Below the pieces are notes generated by a model, which made no database searches, had not been told where the DNA came from, and saw only the letters and a program-made list of their open reading frames with translations. Positions 35,422 to 46,725 of a stretch of 64,000 nt of DNA are shown piece after piece (within the stretch, counting starts at the first letter, position 1; every line of letters begins with the position of its first letter). This stretch comes from Flavobacterium hercynium (GTDB lineage: Bacteria > Bacteroidota > Bacteroidia > Flavobacteriales > Flavobacteriaceae), in contig NZ_MUGW01000004.1 of NCBI RefSeq assembly GCF_002217285.1, positions 1 to 64,000 on the forward strand. The letters are read 5' to 3'. Made by a program: the position numbers and the translations under genes.

Positions 35422-35447
35422 AAAAAAAAAAAAAAAAAAAAAAAAAC
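35422..35447. repeat. 26-base adenine tract
   Basis: An uninterrupted run of about 26 A between the palindrome and the 3' end of the PagL-like gene. Such a run may vary in length between cells or may be miscounted in sequencing or assembly. Confidence 0.8.
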
Positions 35448-35480
35448 AGCATTTAATCTTCGAAAGGAATCAAGAAATAA

Positions 35481-36092
35481 TTACAACGAATACAGAACAC
35501 CAAACTCGATATTTCTTGTATTATAACCTGCGTTAGCACTTCCCAGTCCCGCATTAGAAACATGGCGTATACTGGGACGAACATCTAACTGCAATTTTTG
35601 TACTTTAAAAGAAAGTCCCAACGCTGCAACATCTGCAAATGCAAATCCTTCTGATATTCTTTCAGTTTCTGTATCATTAATCATTGGACCAACACTTACT
35701 AAAACATACACCGACAATACTTGGTTTATCGGTTTTCTAAAGAGAAAACCTAGATTTAAGACATATTCATGTACTTCCTTCAGTTGTGTATACTCAGCTC
35801 TTTTTTCTTCGAAATTAGGTGTGTCAGGCTTAACAAAATAAAAATTCAATAACTGATGTTTTCCAAAATTCACTTCCGGCTGAACTAAAATTTCATATTG
35901 AAAATGCTTTGTCTTCTTTAATAAATACTGAATTTGAGCCTTGTAAAAGTGATTCTCAAAAGTATAATTTCTATTATTGAATTCACTTCCAAAACCATAA
36001 TTAAGACCAACAGCGAATCTATTTTGTTTTTCTTGTGCTGTCATACTCCAACACAATACTACTAAAAAAATAATCCATATTTTTTTATACAT
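35481..36092 (-). CDS. PagL-like acyloxyacyl hydrolase (lipid A deacylase family)
   Basis: A 203-residue outer-membrane beta-barrel protein with a signal peptide (1-19, ...MTAQ). The C-terminal 'RHVSNAGLGSANAGYNTRN' aligns with the PagL active-site strand, whose catalytic residues are His, Ser and Glu in an HxS...E arrangement. Here His177 and Ser179 are present, but the position twelve residues after the Ser, where PagL has Glu, is Asn191. The family assignment is good; deacylation of lipid A is therefore uncertain. It is monocistronic, with the secDF terminator just upstream of its start. Confidence 0.75.
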   Translation of the reverse strand: MYKKIWIIFLVVLCWSMTAQEKQNRFAVGLNYGFGSEFNNRNYTFENHFYKAQIQYLLKKTKHFQYEILVQPEVNFGKHQLLNFYFVKPDTPNFEEKRAEYTQLKEVHEYVLNLGFLFRKPINQVLSVYVLVSVGPMINDTETERISEGFAFADVAALGLSFKVQKLQLDVRPSIRHVSNAGLGSANAGYNTRNIEFGVLYSL

Positions 36093-36126
36093 AACCTATT
36101 ACTTTACATTACTTAAATATAGAACA

Positions 36127-36160
36127 AAAAAAAGATCCAACTTTCGTTGGATCTTTTTTT
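36127..36160 (-). terminator. intrinsic terminator of secDF
   Basis: A-run GATCCAAC-tttc-GTTGGATC T-run; symmetric, so it may work both ways. On the minus strand it follows the secDF stop by about 33 bp. Confidence 0.85.
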
Positions 36161-36192
36161 ATATAACCTCTGCAATAAATACTTGTGTATTA

Positions 36193-39165
36193 TTATGCGT
36201 TGTGTTTTTCTTCAATTGTATGTTTCTCTTCATTTGAGATCGTATCAACCAATACTGGTGTTGCGATAAATAATGAAGAATATGTTCCTACAACGATACC
36301 AATTAACATAGCAAAGATAAATCCTCTAATAGATTCTCCACCAAAGATGAACATTGTTAACAATACAATGATCATCATTAAAGATGTATTCAATGTTCTT
36401 GATAATGTTGTATTAATAGAAGCATTTACTACATCTTCGAAACTACCTTTACGGTTTCCGATGATAAACTCTCTAACCCTGTCAAATACAATTACGGTAT
36501 CATTCATTGAGTATCCAATTACGGTAAGAATCGCAGCAATAAAGTGCTGATCCATTTCCATGTGGAAAGGCATGAATTTATAACATAAAGAGTAGATTCC
36601 TAATACGAACACAACGTCATGCGCTACTGCTGCAATCGCACCTAATGAATATTGCCATTTACGGAAAGAAACCATTAAGTATAAGAAAATTGCTGCCATT
36701 GCACCTAAAACTGCCCAATATGAGTTAGTTTTAATATCCTCAGAAATAGAAGCTCCTACTTTTGATTGTTGTAAAACTCCAACTTTTTTACCGTTGTACG
36801 AGTTGATAAATTTATCGTAAGTCGTATTTGGGTAATATTTTTGTAATGCATTGTATAACTTTTGATTCACTTCTTCATCAATCGCAATACCATCTTCTTT
36901 AATTTTATATTTAGTCGTGATTTTCAACTGATCATCATCTCCTAAAATTTTTGCTTCAACCGGAGTTCCGAAAGCTGTAGATAATTCATCAGAAACTACA
37001 CTTGCATCAACTGGTTTTTCAAATTTAATCTGGAATGTTCTTCCTCCAACAAAATCAACACCTTCGTCTAATCCATTAATGAAGAAGATAGAAGTTAAAC
37101 TTACTACTGTTACAATAGAAGAGAAGATATAAGTGAATTTCTTAACTTTAATAAAGTCATAGTGGAAATTAGTAAACCAGTTTTTAGTAATATTTGTAGA
37201 GAAAGTTAAATCTGCTTTTCCTGCAATATTTCTATCAATAAAAATTCTAGCGATAAAGATAGACGTAAACATAGACGTTACGATACCAATAAGTAATGTT
37301 AAAGCAAAACCTTTAATTGGTCCTGTTCCAAAAATAAATAAGATCGCTCCAGTTAAAACGTGTGTTACGTTGGCATCAATGATAGAACGCATTGCTCCGT
37401 GCCATCCGTAAGATGCAGCAACTGCTTCAGATAATGTTTTACCTTCACGCAATTCTTCTTTTGCTCTCTCAAATATAATGATGTTCGCATCTACCGCTGT
37501 ACCTAATGTAAGTACGATACCTGCAATACCTGGTAATGTTAATACAAAACCAAAACTTGCCATAATTCCGAATAAGAAAAGTAAGTTTAATAACAAAGCT
37601 AAGTTAGCATACCAACCTGCTTTACCATAATAGAATACCATCCATAAACAAACTAATAAAAATCCTAATACAGAAGAGATTGTTCCTGCATCAATCGCAG
37701 CCTGACCTAAAGATGGTCCTACAACTGTTGATTGAATAATATCTGCTGATGCCGGTAATTTACCTGCATTTAAGATGTTAGCTAAATCTTTAGTTTCTGC
37801 TACGTCAAAAGAACCTGTAATTTCAGATCTTCCTCCAGCAATTGGTCCACTAGTAACACCAGGAGCAGAATAAACGATATTATCTAAAACAATAGCGATA
37901 TAACTTTTTTGATTAAAAGCTCTTCCTGTTAATTCTTCCCAAACTTTAGCACCTTGACTGTTCATTTGCATAGAAACAGCTGGTTTACCCATTTGGTCAA
38001 AAGTATCTTTTGCATCAGTAACAAGACCACCATTCATAGCCGGTACATTGTCTCTGTTTCCTTTTATAGCATATAATTCAACTGCTTCAATTTCTTTTCC
38101 TTTAGCATCTTTCAATGTTGTTGGTTTACTCCAAAGGAATTTTGCATTGTGTTGGTCAGCAGCTAATAAAATTCTGATTTCCGGTCTTTTTAAGTATCCA
38201 TTGATAACAGCTGTATCTTTTGGAGCAAAATAACCTAAAACCGGTCCACCACCTTGACTTAAAATTTTGTCAAATAATGGGTTGTTTCCTTTTTTAGCTT
38301 CAGTAGAATCTTTAGTAGCATCAGTTAATAAAGCATTCAATGAATCTTTAGCAACTGTTTTAGTCTCAGGTGCTTTGATTTCAGTTTTCTTTAAAGCCTC
38401 ATTTGCAGCAACTAAAAAGTTTCCAACTTCTTCAATTTTATAAGTTTCCCAAAACTCTAATTGAGCTTTTCCACCTAATAATTTTTTAATTCTATCAACA
38501 TCTTTTGCACCTGGAAGCTCCACTAAGATTCTTCCTGTAGTACCTAATTTTTGAATATTTGGTTGTGTTACACCAAATTTATCGATACGCTCTCTTAATA
38601 CTTTATAAGCACTTTCGATAGACTCATCAACTTTCTTTCTAATTACTTTTTGTGCTTGTGCATCACTCATTTCGAAAGCAATACCACCTTCTCCCTGTAA
38701 ATTTCTGTTTGCAAAAATTTCAGGAGATGCTAATTTTACTGTTCCGTTTGAGTTTGCGTCAAAAGCTTCAAAAAATTTATCAAGATATGTTTTATTTCCT
38801 TCTAAATTTGCATTCGCATCAGCTAATGATTTATTAAAAATCGGGTTTTTAGAATTGTTTGCTAATCCTTTTAAAACGTCTTTGATAGAAATTTGAAGAA
38901 TAACGTTGATTCCTCCTTCTAAGTCAAGACCTTTGTTGATTTGCTTATTTTTTACTTCGTTATAAGTAAAATTCGTAAATCCAAGATTCAGCACTTTTTC
39001 TTTACCAATAGAATCTAAATATTTTAATTCTTTGTCAGGATTATCTCCTGCAAAAGCTTTAGCTTCACTTTTGACATTGCTTGCCACGTAAGTGAACGAA
39101 AGTTGGTAAATACTTACCAATGCAAATAGAATTGCGAAAAATTTAATAAGTCCTTTATTCTGCAT
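36193..39165 (-). CDS. secDF: protein translocase subunit SecDF (fused)
   Basis: A 990-residue fusion of SecD and SecF, the membrane pair that uses the proton gradient to draw secreted proteins across the inner membrane. The SecD half shows KGLDLEGGINVILQ near residue 80, a large periplasmic region (about 100-490) and then TM 2-6 with 'GTAVDANIIIFERAKEELRE'. The SecF half begins near residue 660 with LDEGVDFVGGRTFQ and has SMNDTVIVFDRVRE. Twelve membrane segments in all. The fusion is usual in Bacteroidota. A promoter with a perfect -7 box lies about 130 bp upstream. Confidence 0.96.
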   Translation of the reverse strand: MQNKGLIKFFAILFALVSIYQLSFTYVASNVKSEAKAFAGDNPDKELKYLDSIGKEKVLNLGFTNFTYNEVKNKQINKGLDLEGGINVILQISIKDVLKGLANNSKNPIFNKSLADANANLEGNKTYLDKFFEAFDANSNGTVKLASPEIFANRNLQGEGGIAFEMSDAQAQKVIRKKVDESIESAYKVLRERIDKFGVTQPNIQKLGTTGRILVELPGAKDVDRIKKLLGGKAQLEFWETYKIEEVGNFLVAANEALKKTEIKAPETKTVAKDSLNALLTDATKDSTEAKKGNNPLFDKILSQGGGPVLGYFAPKDTAVINGYLKRPEIRILLAADQHNAKFLWSKPTTLKDAKGKEIEAVELYAIKGNRDNVPAMNGGLVTDAKDTFDQMGKPAVSMQMNSQGAKVWEELTGRAFNQKSYIAIVLDNIVYSAPGVTSGPIAGGRSEITGSFDVAETKDLANILNAGKLPASADIIQSTVVGPSLGQAAIDAGTISSVLGFLLVCLWMVFYYGKAGWYANLALLLNLLFLFGIMASFGFVLTLPGIAGIVLTLGTAVDANIIIFERAKEELREGKTLSEAVAASYGWHGAMRSIIDANVTHVLTGAILFIFGTGPIKGFALTLLIGIVTSMFTSIFIARIFIDRNIAGKADLTFSTNITKNWFTNFHYDFIKVKKFTYIFSSIVTVVSLTSIFFINGLDEGVDFVGGRTFQIKFEKPVDASVVSDELSTAFGTPVEAKILGDDDQLKITTKYKIKEDGIAIDEEVNQKLYNALQKYYPNTTYDKFINSYNGKKVGVLQQSKVGASISEDIKTNSYWAVLGAMAAIFLYLMVSFRKWQYSLGAIAAVAHDVVFVLGIYSLCYKFMPFHMEMDQHFIAAILTVIGYSMNDTVIVFDRVREFIIGNRKGSFEDVVNASINTTLSRTLNTSLMMIIVLLTMFIFGGESIRGFIFAMLIGIVVGTYSSLFIATPVLVDTISNEEKHTIEEKHNA

Positions 39166-39291
39166 TATTACTAAAAATTAATTAAGTTTTATTATTTGTT
39201 TTTGTTTTAAAGTCCGATAAAATAAGCCCTGACATGATTTTTTTAAAACAAAAAACTAGATCACGAATTACTGGATTTTTTTTAAATCGAG

Positions 39292-39322
39292 CAAATATAT
39301 AATTAACGAAAAGATTAACCAA
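39292..39322 (-). promoter_or_regulatory. promoter of secDF
   Basis: Minus strand: TTG (39322-39320), 20-bp spacer, TATATTTG (39299-39292), an exact TAnnTTTG box. The leader to the ATG at 39165 would be about 120 nt. Confidence 0.6.
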
Positions 39323-39391
39323 TTTATTTATTAATTAATCTCAAAAAAAAGACTAAAAAAGTACAGTCTTTTCCTTTTTTTCCGAAGATCT

Positions 39392-40327
39392 TTATACTAA
39401 AATTGATTTTAGAGCATCATTCATACCTCTAACCGCATCTGCACTTTTAGCAAATAACGCCTTTTCCTGGTCGTTTAACTGAATATCTAAAATTTCTTCT
39501 ACTCCATTTTTACCTATAATACAAGGCACTCCTATACAGATATCCTGCTGACCATATTCTCCTTCAACAAAAACAGAACAAGCAATCATTTTCTTTTGAT
39601 CATTTAAGATACTGTCTACTAAATAAGCAACAGAAGCTCCCGGTGCATACCAAGCTGAAGTTCCTAAAAGACCTGTAAGAGTTGCTCCACCTACCATAGT
39701 ATCTGCAGCTACTTTTTGCAACACTTCTTCTGAAAGAAATTCTGTTACCGGAATTCCGTTGTAAGACGCTAAACGTGTTAGTGGAATCATTGTAGTATCA
39801 CCATGACCTCCAATTACCATTGCAGAGATATCATTTGCAGGTTTATCTAAAGCTAAAGACAAATAAGTTCTGAAACGAGAACTGTCTAACGCTCCACCCA
39901 TACCAATAATTCTGTTTTTAGGCAATCCTGTAGATTTCAATGCTAAGTAAGTCATGGTATCCATTGGATTTGAAACCACAACAATAATAGTGTCCGGAGA
40001 ATATTTTAATACGTTTTCTGCAACTGTTTTTACAATTCCTGCATTAATACCGATTAACTCTTCACGAGTCATTCCCGGTTTTCTTGGAATACCTGATGTA
40101 ATAACAACAACATCACTTCCTGCAGTTTTAGAATAATCATTGGTTACGCCTGATACTTTTGTATTAAAACCAGTATTTGTAGCACATTGCATGATGTCCA
40201 ATGCTTTTCCTTCTGCAAAACCTTCTTTAATATCTAACAATACTACTTCACTTGCAATTCCTCTATAAGAAATAACATCCGCGCATGTAGCTCCAACATT
40301 TCCTGCTCCTACAATAGTAACTTTCAT
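39392..40327 (-). CDS. mdh: malate dehydrogenase
   Basis: A 311-residue NAD-dependent dehydrogenase of the LDH-like MDH group, converting malate and oxaloacetate in the TCA cycle. The NAD site is TIVGAGNVGATCAD; the substrate-binding arginine loop is GIPRKPGMTREEL, with Arg rather than Gln giving preference for malate; the catalytic His is in MVIGGHGDTTMIP; VVSNPMDTMTYLA is also conserved. Monocistronic, lying downstream of gyrB on the same strand. Confidence 0.96.
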   Translation of the reverse strand: MKVTIVGAGNVGATCADVISYRGIASEVVLLDIKEGFAEGKALDIMQCATNTGFNTKVSGVTNDYSKTAGSDVVVITSGIPRKPGMTREELIGINAGIVKTVAENVLKYSPDTIIVVVSNPMDTMTYLALKSTGLPKNRIIGMGGALDSSRFRTYLSLALDKPANDISAMVIGGHGDTTMIPLTRLASYNGIPVTEFLSEEVLQKVAADTMVGGATLTGLLGTSAWYAPGASVAYLVDSILNDQKKMIACSVFVEGEYGQQDICIGVPCIIGKNGVEEILDIQLNDQEKALFAKSADAVRGMNDALKSILV

Positions 40328-40380
40328 ATTTTTTACTTTTATTCGGTTATTAGTTAATTTTGTTTGTTTGATAAACGAAC

Positions 40381-40420
40381 AATTCGTTTAATTGTATAAA
40401 TTTAAACAATTAAACGAATT
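40381..40420. terminator. perfect 15-bp hairpin after gyrB
   Basis: AATTCGTTTAATTGT and ACAATTAAACGAATT are exact complements with a 10-nt AT-rich loop. It lies between the stop of gyrB and the start of mdh and resembles the inverted-word arrays elsewhere. It could end gyrB transcription, though its T tract is weak. Confidence 0.5.
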
Positions 40421-40432
40421 GGTTTTATTTTT

Positions 40433-42403
<1,971 letters not shown>

Positions 42404-42411
42404 CTAACACG

Positions 42412-42419
42412 CAAATATA
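42412..42419 (-). promoter_or_regulatory. promoter -7 box of gyrB
   Basis: TATATTTG on the minus strand, an exact match to TAnnTTTG, 39 bp before the gyrB ATG. No clear -33 box. Confidence 0.45.
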
Positions 42420-42574
42420 TAAAAACGCAAATTATATATCCGTTAAAATCCAATTTAAAGCAGGTAAGTTATTAACATATTATCAAAAAAAGTCAATTAA
42501 AAAGGCAAATTCCAGCTACAATTTCAATTTCCATTTATCAAATAAATTTTAATGTTAAATTCTTAATCTGATTT

Positions 42575-42621
42575 TAAAAACAAAATCCGAAATGAACTTC
42601 TAAAAAAGCTCATTTCGGATT
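42575..42621 (-). terminator. terminator of the asparagine synthase-like gene
   Basis: On the minus strand AATCCGAAATGA, a 14-nt loop, TCATTTCGGATT, then TTGTTTTTAAAA. A 12-bp perfect stem, 34 bp after the stop at 42655. Confidence 0.75.
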
Positions 42622-42654
42622 GGGTGATTATAGTAAAACTGTGTTTCTAAAAAA

Positions 42655-44271
42655 CTACGCTATTACTCCGGATTTTACATTTTCGATCCCTCCTTTTACG
42701 TGGGCCGCATTTGCTCTTCCACTTGGATCCAGGTTTTCCTGCCATTTTGGAATCCATTTACGAACGGTTTGTGCCGCGCTGACCTGTGGATAGTATTTAT
42801 GAAAAATAGAGCGATACAAGTACGCTTCTTTTGTTGTTGGTGAATTATACGGAAATTCTGCTGCTGCTCCTTCTAACTGCTCATCAGACACCTGAGAAGC
42901 GCAATACTCGATCAGTTCATCAATCCAGCTGTAACCAACTCCATCAGAAAACTGTTCTTTCTGACGCCATAAAATATCGTCCGGTAAATACGGCTGTTCA
43001 GGTGTATCGAATGCTTTTCTTAAAATGTATTTTTCAACCCCATTGTACGTTTTAGGCTGTTTTTCTTCTGCTTTGATACGAATCGTTGCATCAAGGAAAT
43101 CTTTGTCTAAAAACGGCACCCTTGTTTCGATACCATTTGCCATTGTCGATTTATCAGCACGCAATAAATCTGCGGTAAATAATTTCTGAACTCTTTCGAT
43201 GGTTTCTTTTTGAAATTCTTCTGTAGATGGTGCATTTCTAAAATACAAATGACCTCCAAAAATTTCATCAGCTCCTTCTCCTGAAAGAATTACTTTTACG
43301 CCCTTTTCTGCGATTGCTTTAGACATCAAATACATTGGCACACTAGCTCTTACTGAGATAATGTCATAGGTTTCAATATATAAAATTATTTTTTCTAAAA
43401 CTTCTATTCCTTCTTTTACAGAAAAATGAATTTCATGGTGTTCTGTTCCTAAAAATGCTGCTGCTTTTCTGGCTGCTTGTGCATCTGGAGCATCTGCATT
43501 TAATGCTACTGAAAAAGAATGCAGTTTTTCTCCGCTATCTGCTAATAATCGAGCTGCAATTGCAGACGTTAAAGAAGAATCTAATCCTCCTGAAAGCAAT
43601 ACTCCAACAGGAACTTCGCTCATTAAACGCTTGCGAACAGCCTCTGTTAGTTTTTCTCTTATAACACTTAAATTTAAGTCTTTGTTTGCTTTTTCATAAT
43701 CCTCATATTCAGGATTATAATACTTCACAAATCCTTTTTTTGCGGTGTAATAATGTCCCGGTGGAAACGTAGAAAATGTTTTACACTGATCTGCAATAGG
43801 TTTCATTTCTGAAGAGAAATAAATTCTTCCTCTTTCATCTAAACCATAATACAACGGCTTTACTCCCATTGGATCACGACCGGCCATATAATCATCTCCA
43901 TCGACAATTACGAAAGCCCAGTCTCCATCTAATTTATTACAAAAATCGTATCCAAATTCTTCATATAAATGAACAATAACTTCTGAATCTGATTTTGTTC
44001 TAAATGTATGTTCTTTTAAGATACCTTCTTTTAACTGCTGATAATTATAGATCTCCCCATCATGAACCATCCAGGCATCTTTTGTTCCCTGAATAGGCTG
44101 CTTACCTGAATTCAACCCAATAATCGACAAACTCTCGTGACAAATTATACTACCATTTTTCAAAATTTGAAAATCACTTTCATCAGGACCCCGGTGCGAC
44201 ATTCTTTTAGAAAGCTCTTTTACCAGTTGCGGGTCTTTTCCCTTACCAATAACGGCTAATATTCCAGACAT
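42655..44271 (-). CDS. asparagine synthase B-like protein lacking glutaminase residues
   Basis: A 538-residue paralogue of AsnB. The synthetase half is intact: GVLLSGGLDSSLTSA (PP-loop), VILSGEGADEIFGG and QWRQKEQFSDGVGYSWID-like sequence. The N-terminal half keeps the glutaminase fold but has lost its chemistry: the initiator Met is followed by Ser2 (codon TCT) where AsnB has the nucleophile Cys; Arg of HERLAI is Ser47 (HESLSI); Asn of NGEIYN is Asp71 (DGEIYN). It probably uses ammonia, or another nitrogen donor, rather than glutamine. It lies 256 bp downstream of the canonical AsnB gene on the same strand, each with its own terminator and this one with its own -7 box. Confidence 0.9.
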   Translation of the reverse strand: MSGILAVIGKGKDPQLVKELSKRMSHRGPDESDFQILKNGSIICHESLSIIGLNSGKQPIQGTKDAWMVHDGEIYNYQQLKEGILKEHTFRTKSDSEVIVHLYEEFGYDFCNKLDGDWAFVIVDGDDYMAGRDPMGVKPLYYGLDERGRIYFSSEMKPIADQCKTFSTFPPGHYYTAKKGFVKYYNPEYEDYEKANKDLNLSVIREKLTEAVRKRLMSEVPVGVLLSGGLDSSLTSAIAARLLADSGEKLHSFSVALNADAPDAQAARKAAAFLGTEHHEIHFSVKEGIEVLEKIILYIETYDIISVRASVPMYLMSKAIAEKGVKVILSGEGADEIFGGHLYFRNAPSTEEFQKETIERVQKLFTADLLRADKSTMANGIETRVPFLDKDFLDATIRIKAEEKQPKTYNGVEKYILRKAFDTPEQPYLPDDILWRQKEQFSDGVGYSWIDELIEYCASQVSDEQLEGAAAEFPYNSPTTKEAYLYRSIFHKYYPQVSAAQTVRKWIPKWQENLDPSGRANAAHVKGGIENVKSGVIA

Positions 44272-44387
44272 ACGATTCTATTTTTATTTCTTAATTTAAT
44301 ATAAAATTTTAAAGGCGGCAACAAATAAGCATTAGCTGAAATGCATCATAAACTAATCTAACTTTTATTCATCTATTTGGGGTTTGT

Positions 44388-44395
44388 CAAATATA
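44388..44395 (-). promoter_or_regulatory. promoter -7 box of the asparagine synthase-like gene
   Basis: TATATTTG on the minus strand, an exact TAnnTTTG box, about 115 bp before the ATG at 44271. It means the two paralogues can be transcribed separately. Confidence 0.45.
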
Positions 44396-44469
44396 AAAAT
44401 TAAAGTTAAATAATTGCTAATAATTCCGTTCAAGTAATTGAAATATTACAAATTAATATTATACACAAG

Positions 44470-44500
44470 AAAAACGTCCCCATAAATGAGAACGTCTTTC
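44470..44500 (-). terminator. terminator of asnB
   Basis: Minus strand AGACGTTCTC, loop ATTTAT, GGGGACGTTTTTC; a 10-bp stem with three G-U pairs and a short T run, about 30 bp after the asnB stop. Confidence 0.55.
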
Positions 44501-44527
44501 CAATAACTAAAATATTAAGTAAGTTTT

Positions 44528-46204
44528 TTATGCTTTTACATAGGCGTCGTCATGTACACTTGCCACAGCTCTACCAGAAGGATCATTCATATTTTTGAAA
44601 GCTTCATCCCACTCTAAAGCAATTTTTGTACTACACGCTACACTTGCTTCCTGAGGCACACATAAGGCTGCTGCGTCGCTTGGGAAGTGTTCTGCAAAGA
44701 TCGAACGGTAATAGTATTCTTCTTTAGATGTTGGTGTTTGCAATGGAAATTTATATTTCGCATTTGCCAATTGTTCATCTGAAACTTCTTTTCCAACAAC
44801 TTCTTTAAGCGTATCGATCCAGCTGTATCCTACTCCGTCAGAGAATTGTTCTTTTTGTCTCCATGCTACACTTTCCGGCAACATATCTTCAAAAGCTTTA
44901 CGAACAACCCATTTTTCCATTGGGTGCTCTTTGTTAATCATTTTATCTTGTGGATTGATGCGCATTGCAACATCCATAAATTCTTTATCTAAGAAAGGAA
45001 CACGACCTTCTATTCCCCACGCTGCCAAACTTTTGTTGGCACGTAAACAATCGTACATGTGCAGTTTACCTAATTTACGAACGTTTTCTTCGTGAAATTC
45101 CTGTGCATTTGGCGCTTTGTGAAAATACAGGTAACCTCCAAATAATTCATCTGCTCCTTCACCAGACAATACCATTTTGATTCCCATTGATTTAATAACA
45201 CGTGCCATTAACCACATTGGTGTCGATGCTCTAACCGTTGTTACGTCATAGGTTTCTAAATTGTAAATTACATCGCGAACAGCATCTAAACCTTCCTGAA
45301 TTGTAAATTTAATTTCATGGTGAATCGTTCCGATATGTTTGGCTACAACCTGAGCAGCAGCTAAATCAGGAGAACCATCAAGTCCTACTGAAAAAGAGTG
45401 CAATTGTGGGTACCAGGCATCTGTTGTATCATCTGACTCAATACGTTTTTGTGCAAATTTTTTGGCTACAGCCGAAGTAATAGACGAATCTAAACCTCCT
45501 GAAAGTAAAACTCCGTAAGGAACATCACTCATTAATTGTCTGTGAACAGCCGCTTCAAGTGCTTCTTTAATTGCAGGAATACTTGTTTCGTTGTCTTTTA
45601 CTGCATCATATTCTGTCCAGTCTCTTTTGTACCATTGTACAAATTCACCGTCTTTACTTGTCATGTAGTGTCCCGGAGGAAACAATTGAATTTTTGTACA
45701 GTATCCTTCTAAAGCTTTTAATTCAGATGCTACGTAAAAAGTTCCGTGTTGATCCCAACCAATGTATAATGGAATAATTCCCATGTGATCACGAGCAATA
45801 AAATACTCGTCTTTTTCTACATCATAAATAGCAAATCCAAATATTCCGTTCATTTCATCAACGAAATGTGGCCCTTTTGCCTGATAAAGTGCTAAGATAA
45901 CTTCGCAATCACTTTCAGTCTGAAAGTTATATTTTCCTTCAAATTGTTTGCGTAATTCTCTGTGGTTGTAAATTTCACCATTAGCAGCTAAAACTAATTT
46001 TTTGTCTTCTGTAAACAAAGGCTGTTTTCCTGAAGCCGGATCTACAATTGCCAAACGTTCGTGAGACAAAATCGCTTTATCATTGCTGTAAATTCCGCTC
46101 CAGTCTGGTCCACGGTGGCGAATGATTTTAGACATTTCTAATACTTGAGGTCTTAAGGCTTCCGCTTTTTGCTTTAAATCAAAGGCACATACAATTCCAC
46201 ACAT
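44528..46204 (-). CDS. asnB: asparagine synthase B (glutamine-hydrolysing)
   Basis: A 558-residue enzyme closely like E. coli AsnB: it makes asparagine from aspartate, ATP and glutamine. The nucleophile Cys2 follows Met (MCGIVCAF), and the other glutaminase residues are present: Arg50 in HERLAIV, Asn75-Gly-Glu in ANGEIYN and Asp in SDCEVIL. The synthetase domain has GVLLSGGLDSSITSA and MVLSGEGADELFGGYLYF. It is the first of two tandem paralogues; the downstream one (42655-44271) lacks the glutaminase residues. Confidence 0.96.
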   Translation of the reverse strand: MCGIVCAFDLKQKAEALRPQVLEMSKIIRHRGPDWSGIYSNDKAILSHERLAIVDPASGKQPLFTEDKKLVLAANGEIYNHRELRKQFEGKYNFQTESDCEVILALYQAKGPHFVDEMNGIFGFAIYDVEKDEYFIARDHMGIIPLYIGWDQHGTFYVASELKALEGYCTKIQLFPPGHYMTSKDGEFVQWYKRDWTEYDAVKDNETSIPAIKEALEAAVHRQLMSDVPYGVLLSGGLDSSITSAVAKKFAQKRIESDDTTDAWYPQLHSFSVGLDGSPDLAAAQVVAKHIGTIHHEIKFTIQEGLDAVRDVIYNLETYDVTTVRASTPMWLMARVIKSMGIKMVLSGEGADELFGGYLYFHKAPNAQEFHEENVRKLGKLHMYDCLRANKSLAAWGIEGRVPFLDKEFMDVAMRINPQDKMINKEHPMEKWVVRKAFEDMLPESVAWRQKEQFSDGVGYSWIDTLKEVVGKEVSDEQLANAKYKFPLQTPTSKEEYYYRSIFAEHFPSDAAALCVPQEASVACSTKIALEWDEAFKNMNDPSGRAVASVHDDAYVKA

Positions 46205-46351
46205 AATTCTATATTTTTTTTATTATAATTTTTATTTTGATAAGGCAAAGATGCATTATAGGTTACAATTGAAAAACACAAAAGACTATTTCAGTTATAA
46301 TTTTAAACCAATAATTTGTTTTTACACTTAAAATGTAAAATTTAGACCTAA

Positions 46352-46393
46352 AAAAAAGCCCTCAACTTGAAAATTTCAATTTTGGGCTTTTTC
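46352..46393. terminator. terminator-like hairpin upstream of asnB
   Basis: AAAAAAGCCC and GGGCTTTTT close a stem of about 10 bp, with inner pairing TTGAAA/TTTCAA. It lies in the gap between the convergent-facing repeats and asnB, about 150 bp upstream of the asnB start, and may end transcription from the GreA-like gene on the minus strand. Confidence 0.55.
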
Positions 46394-46429
46394 ATTGTCA
46401 TTTTATAAAGAAAACATTGTATCGAAAAC

Positions 46430-46725
46430 TATAGAAAGATTGAATTTTCGTTGTGGAGTTCCTTACGAAAATTTCCCCTTCGAAAAGGACAAAAAATGAG
46501 CTGAATATAAGGAGTGTAAAAAATAAGCCTACTATAAACAGTATAAAAAATCCGCTTCAATCCGTGTCTTCGCATAGCGAATCGGTATCATCTGCGTCAT
46601 AAACAAGACAAAGTAGCCATAATCTTTGTCGAGTTTCTCGCAAAGATTTACTTCGTCCGTTCGCTGTCGCTTGGGTCTCCTTCGTCGAAACGACAAGATT
46701 GAGCACTACTAATACCTACGTTACT
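46430..46725. repeat. repeat-fragment region between the GreA-like gene and asnB
   Basis: No gene is supported in 46205-46725. Apart from the hairpin at 46352-46393, two fragments of dispersed repeats are seen: 46547-46602, an inverted relative of 14323-14370, and 46640-46706, an inverted relative of the left part of 2505-2597 (shared CAATCTTGTC and TTTCGACG). Confidence 0.5.

Noticed and set aside
36185-36550. 121-codon open frame opposite secDF
   Set aside because: It is the antisense of the SecF membrane region; the hydrophobic pattern is a shadow of the real gene.
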